Below are positions 17,352 through 26,800 of a stretch of 41,687 nucleotides of DNA, in pieces; position 1 is the stretch's first letter, and each line of letters opens with the position of its first letter. The stretch lies in assembly GCA_902516925.1 (NCBI GenBank), contig CABYAF010000006.1:1-41687 (forward strand), given 5' to 3'. This DNA comes from an uncultured Bacteroidota bacterium (lineage in GTDB: Bacteria > Bacteroidota > Bacteroidia > Flavobacteriales > Flavobacteriaceae). A model generated the notes under the pieces. It ran no database searches, was not told where the DNA came from, and worked only from the letters and a program-made list of their open reading frames with translations. The position numbers and the translations under genes are program-made.

Positions 17352-17417
17352 GTTAACTTAATGTTATGTAAAAGTTTGTTAATTGTTAATTTATCGTTAA
17401 CTTTACGTTATAAAATA
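17352..17417 (+). promoter_or_regulatory. Six 11-bp direct repeats, Pho-box-like array
   Basis: Units start at 17352, 17363, 17374, 17385, 17396 and 17407 in exact 11-base register: GTTAACTTAAT, GTTATGTAAAA, GTTTGTTAATT, GTTAATTTATC, GTTAACTTTAC, GTTATAAAATA. On the other strand these are TTAAC-type units, resembling the TTAACA repeats at 11-bp spacing bound by PhoP/PhoB-type regulators in other bacteria. The array ends one base before a tiny ORF and lies 157 bases from the 3' end of a phosphate permease gene. The link to phosphate control is inference. Confidence 0.6.
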
Positions 17418-17418
17418 A

Positions 17419-17499
17419 ATGACAATTATGAATATTATAGTTAAATTAAGATTGGTAGTTGCATGTATGTTATTAGTTTTGGCTTGTCTTTTCGCATAA
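17419..17499 (+). CDS. 26-residue hydrophobic peptide ORF or remnant signal peptide
   Basis: ATG at 17419 (or the in-frame ATG at 17428) runs to TAA at 17497-17499. The product is a short N-terminus, one basic patch (K-L-R-L), then an unbroken hydrophobic stretch with two Cys ending L-F-A. It reads like a single membrane helix or a bare signal peptide. It directly follows the 11-bp repeat array. It may be a small stress peptide, a leader of an unrecognised small RNA (17500-17560 is unusually C-rich), or the stub of a deleted secreted-protein gene. It may also be fortuitous. Confidence 0.35.
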   Translation: MTIMNIIVKLRLVVACMLLVLACLFA

Positions 17500-17573
17500 A
17501 GCAAACCTCTCTAGCACTTCACATCAACAATACCATCCATCTCAAAAAAACTTAAGATTATTTAAACAGATAT

Positions 17574-19178
17574 CTAGAGTTTAACTTCATCTCTTTTCTT
17601 GAAGTTTATATGATTTCTTATTATCAAAAACGTTACAATACTGATTACTAAAAGTATTCCAATAAATTTTAATTGGGTAATCATAAACACAACTAATGCA
17701 CTAATACTAAACGCTGATAATGCTGTAAGGAACCAGCCACCAATGACGTTCAATACTCCTGAAACTCTGTAGACTGCGCTTTCACTTCCCCATGCTCTAT
17801 CTGAAAGTGAAGTTCCCATAGCTACCATAAAAGTGACATATGTTGTTGATAAAGGAAGTTTATATGATGTTGCAAAAGAAATTAATATACCTGCAACAAC
17901 TAAATTGACAGATGCTCTTATTACATCAAATGCAGGTCTATCATTAGTGTCTATCTTACTGGTCAATATCTCAGGAACTTCAAATCTTTTTTCAATTGTT
18001 TTCTTAACTGAGGAAGGGAGAATTTTTGAGAATAAAGTTGATATTGAAGATCCTATCATCACAATAAATCTAGATAAAAAGTTTGGGTTAAATCTCTCTG
18101 AGACCTCACCTTGAGTTGATAAGTCAAGCTCAGTTTTCACAACTCTTCGTGCTTTTTTAGAAAACCAAAGAGTAACAACCATAACTATACCAGCAATAAT
18201 AAGTAAAAAATTAGGAGTAGGAACTTTTGATGCTAAAACTTGCATACTAAATTCGTTTGCAGCAACTCCTGATGCTACCCATGCTTCATAAGACTGCCAT
18301 GCAGCAATTGGAACACCAATAAAATTAACTAAATCATTTCCTGCAAAAGCAAGCGCTAAAGCAAATGTTCCAGCTCCAATAATTACTTTATAAATATCAA
18401 CATTAAAAAAACGAATTAAAGAGAATGAAATTAACGACCATATAATTGAGCTATATGTAACTATAGTAATAACATTAGATTCTAAAAAGTCTTTAATGGT
18501 CATTCCACCGATTAAGTCAAAACTTTCTCCGGCATATGAAGTTCCTTTAATCCCTTTCATCAATACAAAGTATGAGATTGCGGTTAAAGCAATTCCTCCA
18601 AAAATCGCACCAACCCAGGTTGCTTTTGTTTTAAAATCATAAGACAACAGTAGCCTTGAAACCCACTGAACAATTGCACCAATACTAAAAGCTACAAATA
18701 CAGATAACAATATCCCAAAAATAATTTGTGTAGCTTTTGAAGTATTAATATAAGTAGCCAAATCAGTGAATGAACCATTGTCAACACCAATTTTAATGAG
18801 AGCCATAGCCACAGATGCTCCAAGTAATTCAAAGACAATAGAAACTGTTGTTGATGTAGGTAGCCCCCATGAATTAAATAGATCTAATATTAAAATATCA
18901 GTAATCATTACTGCCATAAAAATTATCATAATTTCATTAAATAGAAATTCTCCGGGGTTGAATATTCCTTTTCTTGCAACTTCCATCATACCACTTGAAT
19001 AAACGCAACCAACGAAGACCCCTAGGCTGGCAATTATCATCAATGTTTTAAATGATAAAACTTTAGAGCCTATAGCAGAGTTTAAAAAATTTACAGCATC
19101 ATTACTAACCCCTACAATTAAGTCTGCAAATGCTAATACTATAAGAGCGATTAATATAAATAAATAAATGTTTTCCAT
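17574..19178 (-). CDS. Inorganic phosphate transporter, PiT family
   Basis: A 534-residue inner-membrane permease with about ten to twelve helices. The duplicated PiT signatures are clear: G-V-S-N-D-A-V-N-F-L-N-S (23-34) in the first half and A-F-A-G-N-D-L-V-N-F in the second. The paired loops W-G-L-P-T-S-T-T and L-P-L-S-T-T-Y also match. It takes up phosphate with a cation gradient. A 170-residue hydrophilic insert between the halves is common in Bacteroidetes members. No DUF47/PhoU-like partner adjoins it. Instead it lies six bases after a small outer-membrane-like protein gene, with which it is probably co-transcribed. Confidence 0.93.
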   Translation of the reverse strand: MENIYLFILIALIVLAFADLIVGVSNDAVNFLNSAIGSKVLSFKTLMIIASLGVFVGCVYSSGMMEVARKGIFNPGEFLFNEIMIIFMAVMITDILILDLFNSWGLPTSTTVSIVFELLGASVAMALIKIGVDNGSFTDLATYINTSKATQIIFGILLSVFVAFSIGAIVQWVSRLLLSYDFKTKATWVGAIFGGIALTAISYFVLMKGIKGTSYAGESFDLIGGMTIKDFLESNVITIVTYSSIIWSLISFSLIRFFNVDIYKVIIGAGTFALALAFAGNDLVNFIGVPIAAWQSYEAWVASGVAANEFSMQVLASKVPTPNFLLIIAGIVMVVTLWFSKKARRVVKTELDLSTQGEVSERFNPNFLSRFIVMIGSSISTLFSKILPSSVKKTIEKRFEVPEILTSKIDTNDRPAFDVIRASVNLVVAGILISFATSYKLPLSTTYVTFMVAMGTSLSDRAWGSESAVYRVSGVLNVIGGWFLTALSAFSISALVVFMITQLKFIGILLVISIVTFLIIRNHINFKKRDEVKL

Positions 19179-19184
19179 AATAAT

Positions 19185-19610
19185 TTAAAACTTTTTAACT
19201 AATCTGACTCTGACTGTATTTGATGAATCCCATCCAACTCTGTACGTGAAATCTTTAACAGGAATATCTAGACCAAATGCAGCATTCATATTTTCTTCGG
19301 TGTTAAATTCTTTTTGAGCCCAAAAACTAAATTTTTCTAAATGATACTTAAGTCTGGGCTCTAGAGTAGCTTGGTCTTTCTCAACTTTATAATGTAATGG
19401 TAAACTAAGTGTGAACTTATCAGAATCAATTAATTTATGTCTGTAAGTAAATCTATTCTCTTCTCTATCAGTCCTATGCCTAATTTCAAAACCAGCATAG
19501 GAAGTTGATATGTATGCTTTTCCATTAGTTCGGAATTCATAACCTATTTTCTGAGAATAAGCTGTGGTTGTCGACACTAATATCAGTATAATAATTAAGT
19601 ATTTTTTCAT
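19185..19610 (-). CDS. Small secreted beta-rich protein, probable outer-membrane barrel, co-transcribed with PiT
   Basis: A 141-residue protein with a signal peptide (about 1-19, ending A-Y-S-Q). The mature part alternates polar and hydrophobic residues with many aromatics, and the chain ends in K-K-F, a C-terminal Phe typical of outer-membrane barrels. It has room for about eight strands. I do not recognise a named family; a DUF2490-like short barrel is possible. It is the first gene of a two-gene operon with the phosphate permease (six-base gap), so a role in phosphate passage or sensing at the outer membrane is a reasonable guess only. Confidence 0.72.
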   Translation of the reverse strand: MKKYLIIILILVSTTTAYSQKIGYEFRTNGKAYISTSYAGFEIRHRTDREENRFTYRHKLIDSDKFTLSLPLHYKVEKDQATLEPRLKYHLEKFSFWAQKEFNTEENMNAAFGLDIPVKDFTYRVGWDSSNTVRVRLVKKF

Positions 19611-19740
19611 AAATCAAATATCAAAAACAAATAAATATGTAATGTTAAATAATCTTGAATTTTAGGTTATAAAATCTTTATTAAACATTAAAAGATCTTG
19701 GTAGAAGTTCTTCTTAATCAGGATAATAGCAATAAAAATT

Positions 19741-19773
19741 TTTGGATTAAAACAGAAAAAATTTATACTTTCG
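19741..19773 (+). promoter_or_regulatory. Promoter of the thioredoxin-fold gene
   Basis: TTTG (19741-19744) and TACTTTCG (19766-19773) are separated by 21 bases, matching the Bacteroidetes TTTG/TAnnTTTG arrangement with one change in the -7 element. The palindrome CGCTTTTAAAAGCG (19772-19785) overlaps the expected start point, seven bases before the ATG. The rest of 19611-19740 holds the divergent promoter region of the phosphate operon, with a GTTATAAAAT at 19666 like the last 11-bp repeat unit at 17407. Confidence 0.5.
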
Positions 19774-19792
19774 CTTTTAAAAGCGTTTAAAT

Positions 19793-20092
19793 ATGTCCAA
19801 GTTTGGTGAATTATTAGATGAAAAGAAGCCATTATTACTCGTATTCTTTAGTGAGTATGATGAGCTATCTACAAATCTGCATCCTATTTTAAAGGATGTG
19901 GCTGCCGCAGTAGGGGATAAAGGAAAAGTAATTAAAATTAATACTGAAAAGAACATTAAATTATCGGAGGCATTAAGAGTTAAAGTTATTCCAACTTTAA
20001 TGATCTATAAATTTGGAGAAATGGTTTGGAGACAGAGTGGAGATCAAGATGCCAACACATTAATAAGTTTGATGAAAGACCAGCTTAACTAG
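19793..20092 (+). CDS. Thioredoxin-fold protein lacking the CxxC active site
   Basis: A 99-residue thioredoxin-like domain. It keeps the fold landmarks L-L-L-V-F-F, V-I-K-I-N-T-E, the cis-proline loop V-I-P-T-L-M-I-Y and the G-x-x-V-W-R-Q-S-G strand. The active-site position reads S-E-Y-D-E-L-S instead of W-C-G-P-C, and the protein has no Cys at all, so it cannot reduce disulfides. Related short proteins are common in Flavobacteria and often carry such changes. A scaffold or binding role is likely. It is a single gene, converging on the 73-residue gene with a seven-base gap. Confidence 0.88.
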   Translation: MSKFGELLDEKKPLLLVFFSEYDELSTNLHPILKDVAAAVGDKGKVIKINTEKNIKLSEALRVKVIPTLMIYKFGEMVWRQSGDQDANTLISLMKDQLN

Positions 20093-20099
20093 ACTTTAA

Positions 20100-20321
20100 T
20101 TAATTTTTTAACGACTTGTGCTCCATAATTTCTTCAATCTGAGAAATATCGTCTATAACATCTGGAATGTTTTTTCTAATCCAATAATATATTACACCAA
20201 TTAAAAATTGCTTTTGTGTTGGAATAACTCCAAATCCTTTTTTAGCTGCATCTGATTCAATTGTCTTATTAATTAGATCTTGCATTTCATTAGAAACATC
20301 ATATTTTATTATCATAATCAA
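20100..20321 (-). CDS. Conserved-looking 73-residue protein, unknown function
   Basis: A soluble, mostly helical small protein with an amphipathic middle (I-G-V-I-Y-Y-W-I-R-K-N-I-P-D-V-I-D-D-I) and an acidic-basic tail. Start at 20321; the Met at codon 3 is an equal candidate. It lacks a signal peptide and Cys. It follows the DUF2723 gene by 20 bases on the same strand and probably ends that operon. I do not recognise a family. Its protein-like composition and tight packing on both sides support it being real. Confidence 0.6.
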   Translation of the reverse strand: MIMIIKYDVSNEMQDLINKTIESDAAKKGFGVIPTQKQFLIGVIYYWIRKNIPDVIDDISQIEEIMEHKSLKN

Positions 20322-20341
20322 AATTAATTAGTTGAGATTTT

Positions 20342-23300
20342 TTATTCAATCATTCTAGCTAACATATCTTTTAGATTCTTATCATATTTATTATATGCAT
20401 CATTATCATATACTTCTATTTGATTTATTAGCCTGCTGTACTGGTTGATATCAGATGTTATGCCCTCTATGTAATAGACCTGTTCTTCTTCATCAATGTT
20501 TGAGAAAACAGAGACTCTTCTAATCAATTGTTCTTCAACTTTATCAATTACACTAATTGAGTATTCTACTTCATTTAATTCTAAAAGTGAAACTAAAAAG
20601 TTTGATAGAGAAATATAATAATCATATTCACCATATATGTAGTTAAACTGCTCAGAGCTTGATATAAAACTTTTTATTTGATCAGCTAGAATCTCTCTTT
20701 CACCAGATTCTTGAATAGTTTCAATTAAGTTTCTAAACCTCTCGATATCTGAAATAATTTCCTCACCTACATCATACTGATTAAATATCTCAAGCGAAGA
20801 AAAATAACTTAATCTATCTGAGTATTTAAAAGATAATTTTTGAACTATTTCTCTTACTTTCTCGCTCTTTCCTATATCATAATAGGATTTGACTAGAGGT
20901 GTCCAAAGACTGTAATAACCATAATAGTCAATTGGCATTTTAGAAAAAGCTAAATCTAATATCTCTTCAGCTTTTTCATATTCCCCCTCTGAAATTAACT
21001 CTTCAGATAATCTAGATAGATTACCTCTAAAAGAAATACTATTTTTTCTTGTTTCAGGATCATGATATATCTCATCACTTTCAGAATTACCCCAAGACCA
21101 TTTTTTCACAATATCATACATTAAATCTGAGTCAATCCTCCCCATCTCATATGGGTTATTTTCAATTGAGGTTTTTATAGGTACTAATTTATATACTAGT
21201 CCGTCGAGCTGAAGATAATCTTTCATCCAAATATATTCTGACTCTTCATAGCTTCCACCTGTGAAATAAATTGGTCTTTCCCAATCATTGTTAGCAAGGA
21301 TGTCTAACATCATTATTTGATTTTTTGTAATAATAGATTCAGGTAGATCTATGTCAATATAATCTACAATGAGGTCGCTATCTTTTTCTTTTACTAGTCC
21401 ACTTTTAATTACATTCTCCTTATTCACTGGAAGTCTGATCTTATTTGTAGGATAGAATACTGTCTCAAGTGCATTCTCTGGATAATCGCTTGTATCTCCT
21501 CCAGATTGAGTAATTAAATTTCTATATTTTGTTCTAGGATTATCGCTAGCTACCCAATCAACAAAATCATTGATATCCCATCTGATTGAATCCAATAAAT
21601 TTTCATATCTGATGTAATCTCTTACTCCAAAAGCATATTGTGCATGTTCCATTTGTGATGGAATTGGACTGCTCTCATATGCTCTTCTTTTCATTTGATC
21701 AATATACCAGTCTGTTGCTAAAAGGCTAGTATTTATAGTTCTAACATCTGTTCTAAACTCCTCAATTTCTTGAGCATACCATAGCGCAAAAGTATCATTG
21801 TCACCGATAGTAAAAATCATTGCATCTTTATCTTCATCTATAGATTGTAGATATGCTTTAGAAATAGATTGAGCTGTATACCTGTCTGACCTATCATGAT
21901 CATCCCAGTTATTATATCCCATGAGAAAAGGAACAGCAGCGATACATAATACATAGATAATGGATCTTGATACTTTATTTTCATATTTATGGATATAGTT
22001 CATGATCGCAGTGAATCCCATACCTATCCAAATAGAAAAAATATAAAAGGATCCAACTAATGCATAATCTCTTTCTCTGGGTTCAAAGGGCCGTTCGTTT
22101 AAATAAAATTTTAATGCAAGGCCTGTAAAAAGAAAAAGTAAAAGCAGTGTCCAAAAAGATTTGATGTCATACTTGTAGCAATATATCAGTCCAATTAATC
22201 CTAGAATTAAAGGGAGGAAAAAATATGTGTTTCTGGCCTTGTTGTTTTTTTGGTCTTTACTAAGTTCTGATTGATTACCTAGTCTTAGCTGATCTATAAA
22301 ATTTATTCCACTTATCCAGTTTCCGTTAAGGATATTATATTCTCCCTGAACATCATTTTGTCTACCTGCAAAATTCCATAGAAAATATCGCCAGTACATG
22401 TAATTAATTTGATATGAGAATAGAAAATTAAGATTATCAAAAAGTGAAGGCTTAATTATATTTAGGTAAGGCCCAAGAGATCTAAAGAATTCATTATAAT
22501 CATCACCAGTTAATTCTCCTTGTAGCTCTCTACTTTTAAACTCATTTACACTCTCAACAATAACCTCTTCAGATCTATATCTATCTAGTATCTCAAACTT
22601 TAAAGGATTTGTAAAATTCATATAATTTCCTGCATGATTTGAACTCCAAAGCCTAGGAATAAGTCCTCTATGATTAGAGTTTGAATTTAACTCAGAATCC
22701 TCCCAATTATTAACAATTTTATATTTATTTGTTTTATAGTCTCTTTCATATTTTGGCTTTCCATCTATATAGGGTTGCTTGTCATCTTGCGGAGCATAAA
22801 TGTCAGAAAACATAGGACCATAAAAAAGATAAGTTTTAGGATACTGTTCAAGTCTATAATATGCTAAAAGAGTTCTAGCATCAGAAGGAGAATTTTCATT
22901 GATTACAGTATTAGCATTTGATCTAATTGGAAGCATTAGCCAAGAGGAGAATCCAATAAAAATAAACAGGATACATAATATTAATGTATTAGCCTGAACC
23001 ATCCCTTTTAACTTGGTGTAACTAAGAGATTTGTAAAAAAAGAAGACTATTAAAAAAGCTGCAATAATTGTCCCAGAGTTGAAGGGTAATCCTATTGAGT
23101 TAACAAAGAATACTTCAAGTTGACCAAACAGAGATAAGGTTGAGGGGAGTAAAAGTTTGAAAATAAATAGTAGGATTGAAACTGAGATTATATTAGCTAA
23201 AACAAAATTTTTAATTGTTATTTTTTTATACTTCTTAAAGAAGTAGATCATTCCTATGGCAGGAATAGTAAGTATTGCCATAAAATGTACCCCAAATGAG

Positions 23301-23860
23301 AGGCCAATTAAAAAACAGATTAGTAACAACCATTTATCACCTCTTTTATTATTAAAGTCTTTTTCCCATCTAAGACCACACCAAAATGTAGCAGATAAAA
23401 AAAGCATAGCAAGTGCATATACTTCAGTTTCGACAGCATTGAACCAAAAGCTATCAGAGAATGTAAATGCTAAAGCACCAATTGATGAACTAAGGAGAAT
23501 ATTTGTATCATTTGTAAAATTATTTTTCTTAGATATTTTTTTAAGAAATAATGTGGTTGACCAAAAAAGAAAAAGGATTACAAACGCACTAGATACAACT
23601 GACAAAAAGTTTACTGCAATAGCAATAGAATCATTATTTGAGGCAAACATTGAGAAAACTGCTCCCATCATCTGAAAAAATGGTGCCCCAGGTGGATGAC
23701 CCACTTGTAGCTTTGCTGAGGTTGAAATATATTCCCCAGCATCCCAATAACTTGCAGTTGGCTCAACAGTTAGTCCGTAGGTAAATAGGGCAACCGAAAA
23801 AAGGAGCCATCCAATTAAATTATTGATTTTTCGAAACTTCGTTTCGGGCATATCAGTCAA
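20342..23860 (-). CDS. DUF2723 (TMEM260-like) membrane glycosyltransferase-type protein
   Basis: A 1172-residue protein. The N-terminal two thirds hold about 12-14 helices with the DUF2723 signature near the start: E-P-T-A-S-Y-W-D-A-G-E-Y-I-S-T-S-A-K-L-Q-V-G-H-P-P-G-A-P and on. The acidic D-A-G-E loop and H-P-P-G match GT-C type glycosyltransferases. The last 300 residues are soluble and helical. The human homologue TMEM260 is a protein O-mannosyltransferase, and bacterial members are presumed to use polyprenyl-linked sugars on exported proteins. It lies 21 bases after the VPS10-type propeller gene and before the 73-residue gene, a likely operon. The substrate is unknown; the propeller protein is a natural candidate. 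Confidence 0.9.
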   Translation of the reverse strand: MTDMPETKFRKINNLIGWLLFSVALFTYGLTVEPTASYWDAGEYISTSAKLQVGHPPGAPFFQMMGAVFSMFASNNDSIAIAVNFLSVVSSAFVILFLFWSTTLFLKKISKKNNFTNDTNILLSSSIGALAFTFSDSFWFNAVETEVYALAMLFLSATFWCGLRWEKDFNNKRGDKWLLLICFLIGLSFGVHFMAILTIPAIGMIYFFKKYKKITIKNFVLANIISVSILLFIFKLLLPSTLSLFGQLEVFFVNSIGLPFNSGTIIAAFLIVFFFYKSLSYTKLKGMVQANTLILCILFIFIGFSSWLMLPIRSNANTVINENSPSDARTLLAYYRLEQYPKTYLFYGPMFSDIYAPQDDKQPYIDGKPKYERDYKTNKYKIVNNWEDSELNSNSNHRGLIPRLWSSNHAGNYMNFTNPLKFEILDRYRSEEVIVESVNEFKSRELQGELTGDDYNEFFRSLGPYLNIIKPSLFDNLNFLFSYQINYMYWRYFLWNFAGRQNDVQGEYNILNGNWISGINFIDQLRLGNQSELSKDQKNNKARNTYFFLPLILGLIGLIYCYKYDIKSFWTLLLLFLFTGLALKFYLNERPFEPRERDYALVGSFYIFSIWIGMGFTAIMNYIHKYENKVSRSIIYVLCIAAVPFLMGYNNWDDHDRSDRYTAQSISKAYLQSIDEDKDAMIFTIGDNDTFALWYAQEIEEFRTDVRTINTSLLATDWYIDQMKRRAYESSPIPSQMEHAQYAFGVRDYIRYENLLDSIRWDINDFVDWVASDNPRTKYRNLITQSGGDTSDYPENALETVFYPTNKIRLPVNKENVIKSGLVKEKDSDLIVDYIDIDLPESIITKNQIMMLDILANNDWERPIYFTGGSYEESEYIWMKDYLQLDGLVYKLVPIKTSIENNPYEMGRIDSDLMYDIVKKWSWGNSESDEIYHDPETRKNSISFRGNLSRLSEELISEGEYEKAEEILDLAFSKMPIDYYGYYSLWTPLVKSYYDIGKSEKVREIVQKLSFKYSDRLSYFSSLEIFNQYDVGEEIISDIERFRNLIETIQESGEREILADQIKSFISSSEQFNYIYGEYDYYISLSNFLVSLLELNEVEYSISVIDKVEEQLIRRVSVFSNIDEEEQVYYIEGITSDINQYSRLINQIEVYDNDAYNKYDKNLKDMLARMIE

Positions 23861-23881
23861 TTATTAATAATTATTTAATGA

Positions 23882-26800
23882 CTAAAAAACATTTAAATAA
23901 TCTAATTCAAGTTTTTTGAAGCTTGAGTTAAAATTAGGAATATCCTCTGAGATAATTTTATCATACTTTGTTAATTGAGCATTCACTTTCTCAATTAACT
24001 CATTTTTAACTTGAACATCTTGAACTGTTGGTCCAAAATCACCACCTCTAAAAGCAGAGTTTAAGTTCCCTAAATTATTAGTTAGCTTAACCCCGTAATT
24101 AAGTGGATCTTGATTACTCTGATTTTTAGTTTGATAAAGTTCATTTTCAATTTTATCTATAGACTCAACTATAGACTTTGATTCTTCTATCAAATCTTTT
24201 GCAAATTCATTATCAGCATAATCTGATTGAAACTTTTTAAGATCTGTCTTCATATTTCTAATGTTCTCAATCGCTTTGTGAGCTTTATCAACTGCTCCGT
24301 TTATTTCATCTACAAATTCAAATTGCGATTTAATGTCATCAATAGAACCTTCTGAAGTTGGATCTTTATGGATTGTAAACTTTTGAGTCATTTCAGTGTC
24401 ATTAACTTTTAATTTTACAATGTAATCTCCAGGTACTGCTTTAGCTCCTGAAAAATCTGCTCCCCACAGAACCATATTATCTAGTCGTTTTGCCCCAGGA
24501 TATTTCATGTTCCATACGAATGAATTGCCACCATTTTTAACTTTCATTGAATTCTCTTTACTCTTGTTTGAAAATTCCTTAATAAGGGTCCCGTCTGCTG
24601 AATGAATTGAAAGCATTACCTGATCGTTCTCTTTATCATAATTAGGAATGAAATAATGAATAATTGCTCCATTTGGAAGATTTGTTCCAGCCGTCAGTGA
24701 CTTTCTCCCTCCAGCTCCGCTCATTCTATAAGAGTCCTTTGGTTTGTATAGTTTTACCTTATCAGTAGATGAAGTTAGTTGATGAATTACAGTTAGGTCA
24801 TCAATCATCCATATACTTCTTCCCTGAGTTGCTACAATTAAAGAGTTGTCTTTAATTGTAAGATCTGTTATTGGAACAATTGGAAGATTTTTTTGAAATT
24901 TATTCCAACTATTTCCTTTGTCATAAGAAATATACATTCCAGTTTCGGTTCCAGCATATAATAGGTTTTTATTTGATTTGTCTGATCTTAAAACTCTAGT
25001 AAAATGTTCATCTTCAATTCCATCAGTTATAAGTTTCCAATTTTTTCCATAGTCATCAGTTACATATAGATATGGTGTAAAGTCCCCAAGTTTATATCTA
25101 GTCCCTGCAATGTATGCTGTTCCAGAGTCAAAAGAAGAAGCATCAATACTATTTATCATCATCCAATCTGGCATTTTCTTTGGAGTTACATTCTCCCAAG
25201 TAGCACCTCCATCTTTTGTTAAATGGATTAATCCATCGTCGCTTCCTACCCAAATGAGTCCTTCTTGAATTGGAGATTCATCAACCGCAAAAATTGTTGC
25301 ATAGTATTCTACACCAGTGTTATCTTGAGTTATTGGACCACCTGAAGAGACAAGTTTAGATTTGTCATTTCGAGTTAAATCTGGACTAATTGTTTCCCAG
25401 CTATGTCCCTCGTTAGTTGATAGGTGAACATGATTTGAATATGTATAAAGCTTTGATGAATCGTGCTTACTAAAAGCTATTGGAAAATTCCAATTAAATC
25501 TATATTTCATAGCTTCAGCCCCCTCTCCAAGGGTAGTAATTGGCCACACATTAATTATTCTTGATGTTTGTTTTTCATGATTTTTTCTTTCTAGAAAACC
25601 TAGATAACTTCCACCATAAACAATATCATTATTATTTGGATCAATAGCTATGTGCCCAGATTCTCCACCTGCAGTAATTTCCCAGTCATTCTCACCTATA
25701 CTATATCCGAGGCTTCTGTGCATTACTCTCTGAGTTGAATTATCTTGTTGTGCAACATAAATTCTGTAAGGAAAAGAGTTATCTGTTGTAACCCTGTAAT
25801 ACTGTGCAGTTGGTTGATTATAATAGGTACTCCAAGTTTTTCCTTTATCATATGAAACTTGAGCACCTCCATCATCAGCAATAATTAGTCTATTATTATC
25901 CTCAGGAGCTATCCAGAGATCATGATGATCTCCATGAGGGGCACTACGAGACTCAAATGTTTTTCCACCATCATCTGAGAAATGATAAGATACATTCATA
26001 ACATAAACACCATCTATATCTTGAGTATCAGCATAAATCTTTGAATAATACCAAGCTCTTTGTCTAAGAGACCTGATGCTGTTTGTATATGTCCAACTTT
26101 TACCCCCATCATCAGATCTGTATACCCCACCTTTATCTTGATTCTCTACTATAGCCCACACTCTTTCTGAGTTAACAGGCGAAACAGTAACACCAATCAC
26201 ACCAATTATACCTTTAGGAAAACCTGAGTTTGTAGTTATCTTTGTCCAGCTCTCCCCACTGTCAATACTTTTCCAAAGATCAGATCCTTCACCTCCACTA
26301 CTTAAACTCGAAGGTGTTCTTTGTACTCTCCATGTTGATGCATAAAGTACTCTTGAATTATTTGGGTCAAGCACGATTTCAAATGCACCCGATAAATCAT
26401 TCGCATAAAGCACTTTTTTCCATGTAGTTCCTCCATCAACAGATTTGTAAACACCCCTATCCCCAGTAGGCTTGTATAAGTTCCCCAGTACTGCTGCATA
26501 AACTATATCATTATTATTCGGGTCTATAACTATTCTTGGAATATGTCTAGAGTTTGGAAGACCTGAAAAAGTCCATGTCTTTCCGGCATCTACACTTTTA
26601 AATACTCCATAACCTGATGAAACATTTCCTCTAATTGTTACCTCACCACCTCCAACATAAATTACGTTTGGATCATTTTTAGCAATTGCAATTGAACCAA
26701 CACTCCCTCCAAAGTATCCATCAGAAATATTCTCGTAGGTTTCACCTCCATCTTCAGTTTTCCATACACCACCTCCAGTTGCACCAAAATAAAATAGTTT

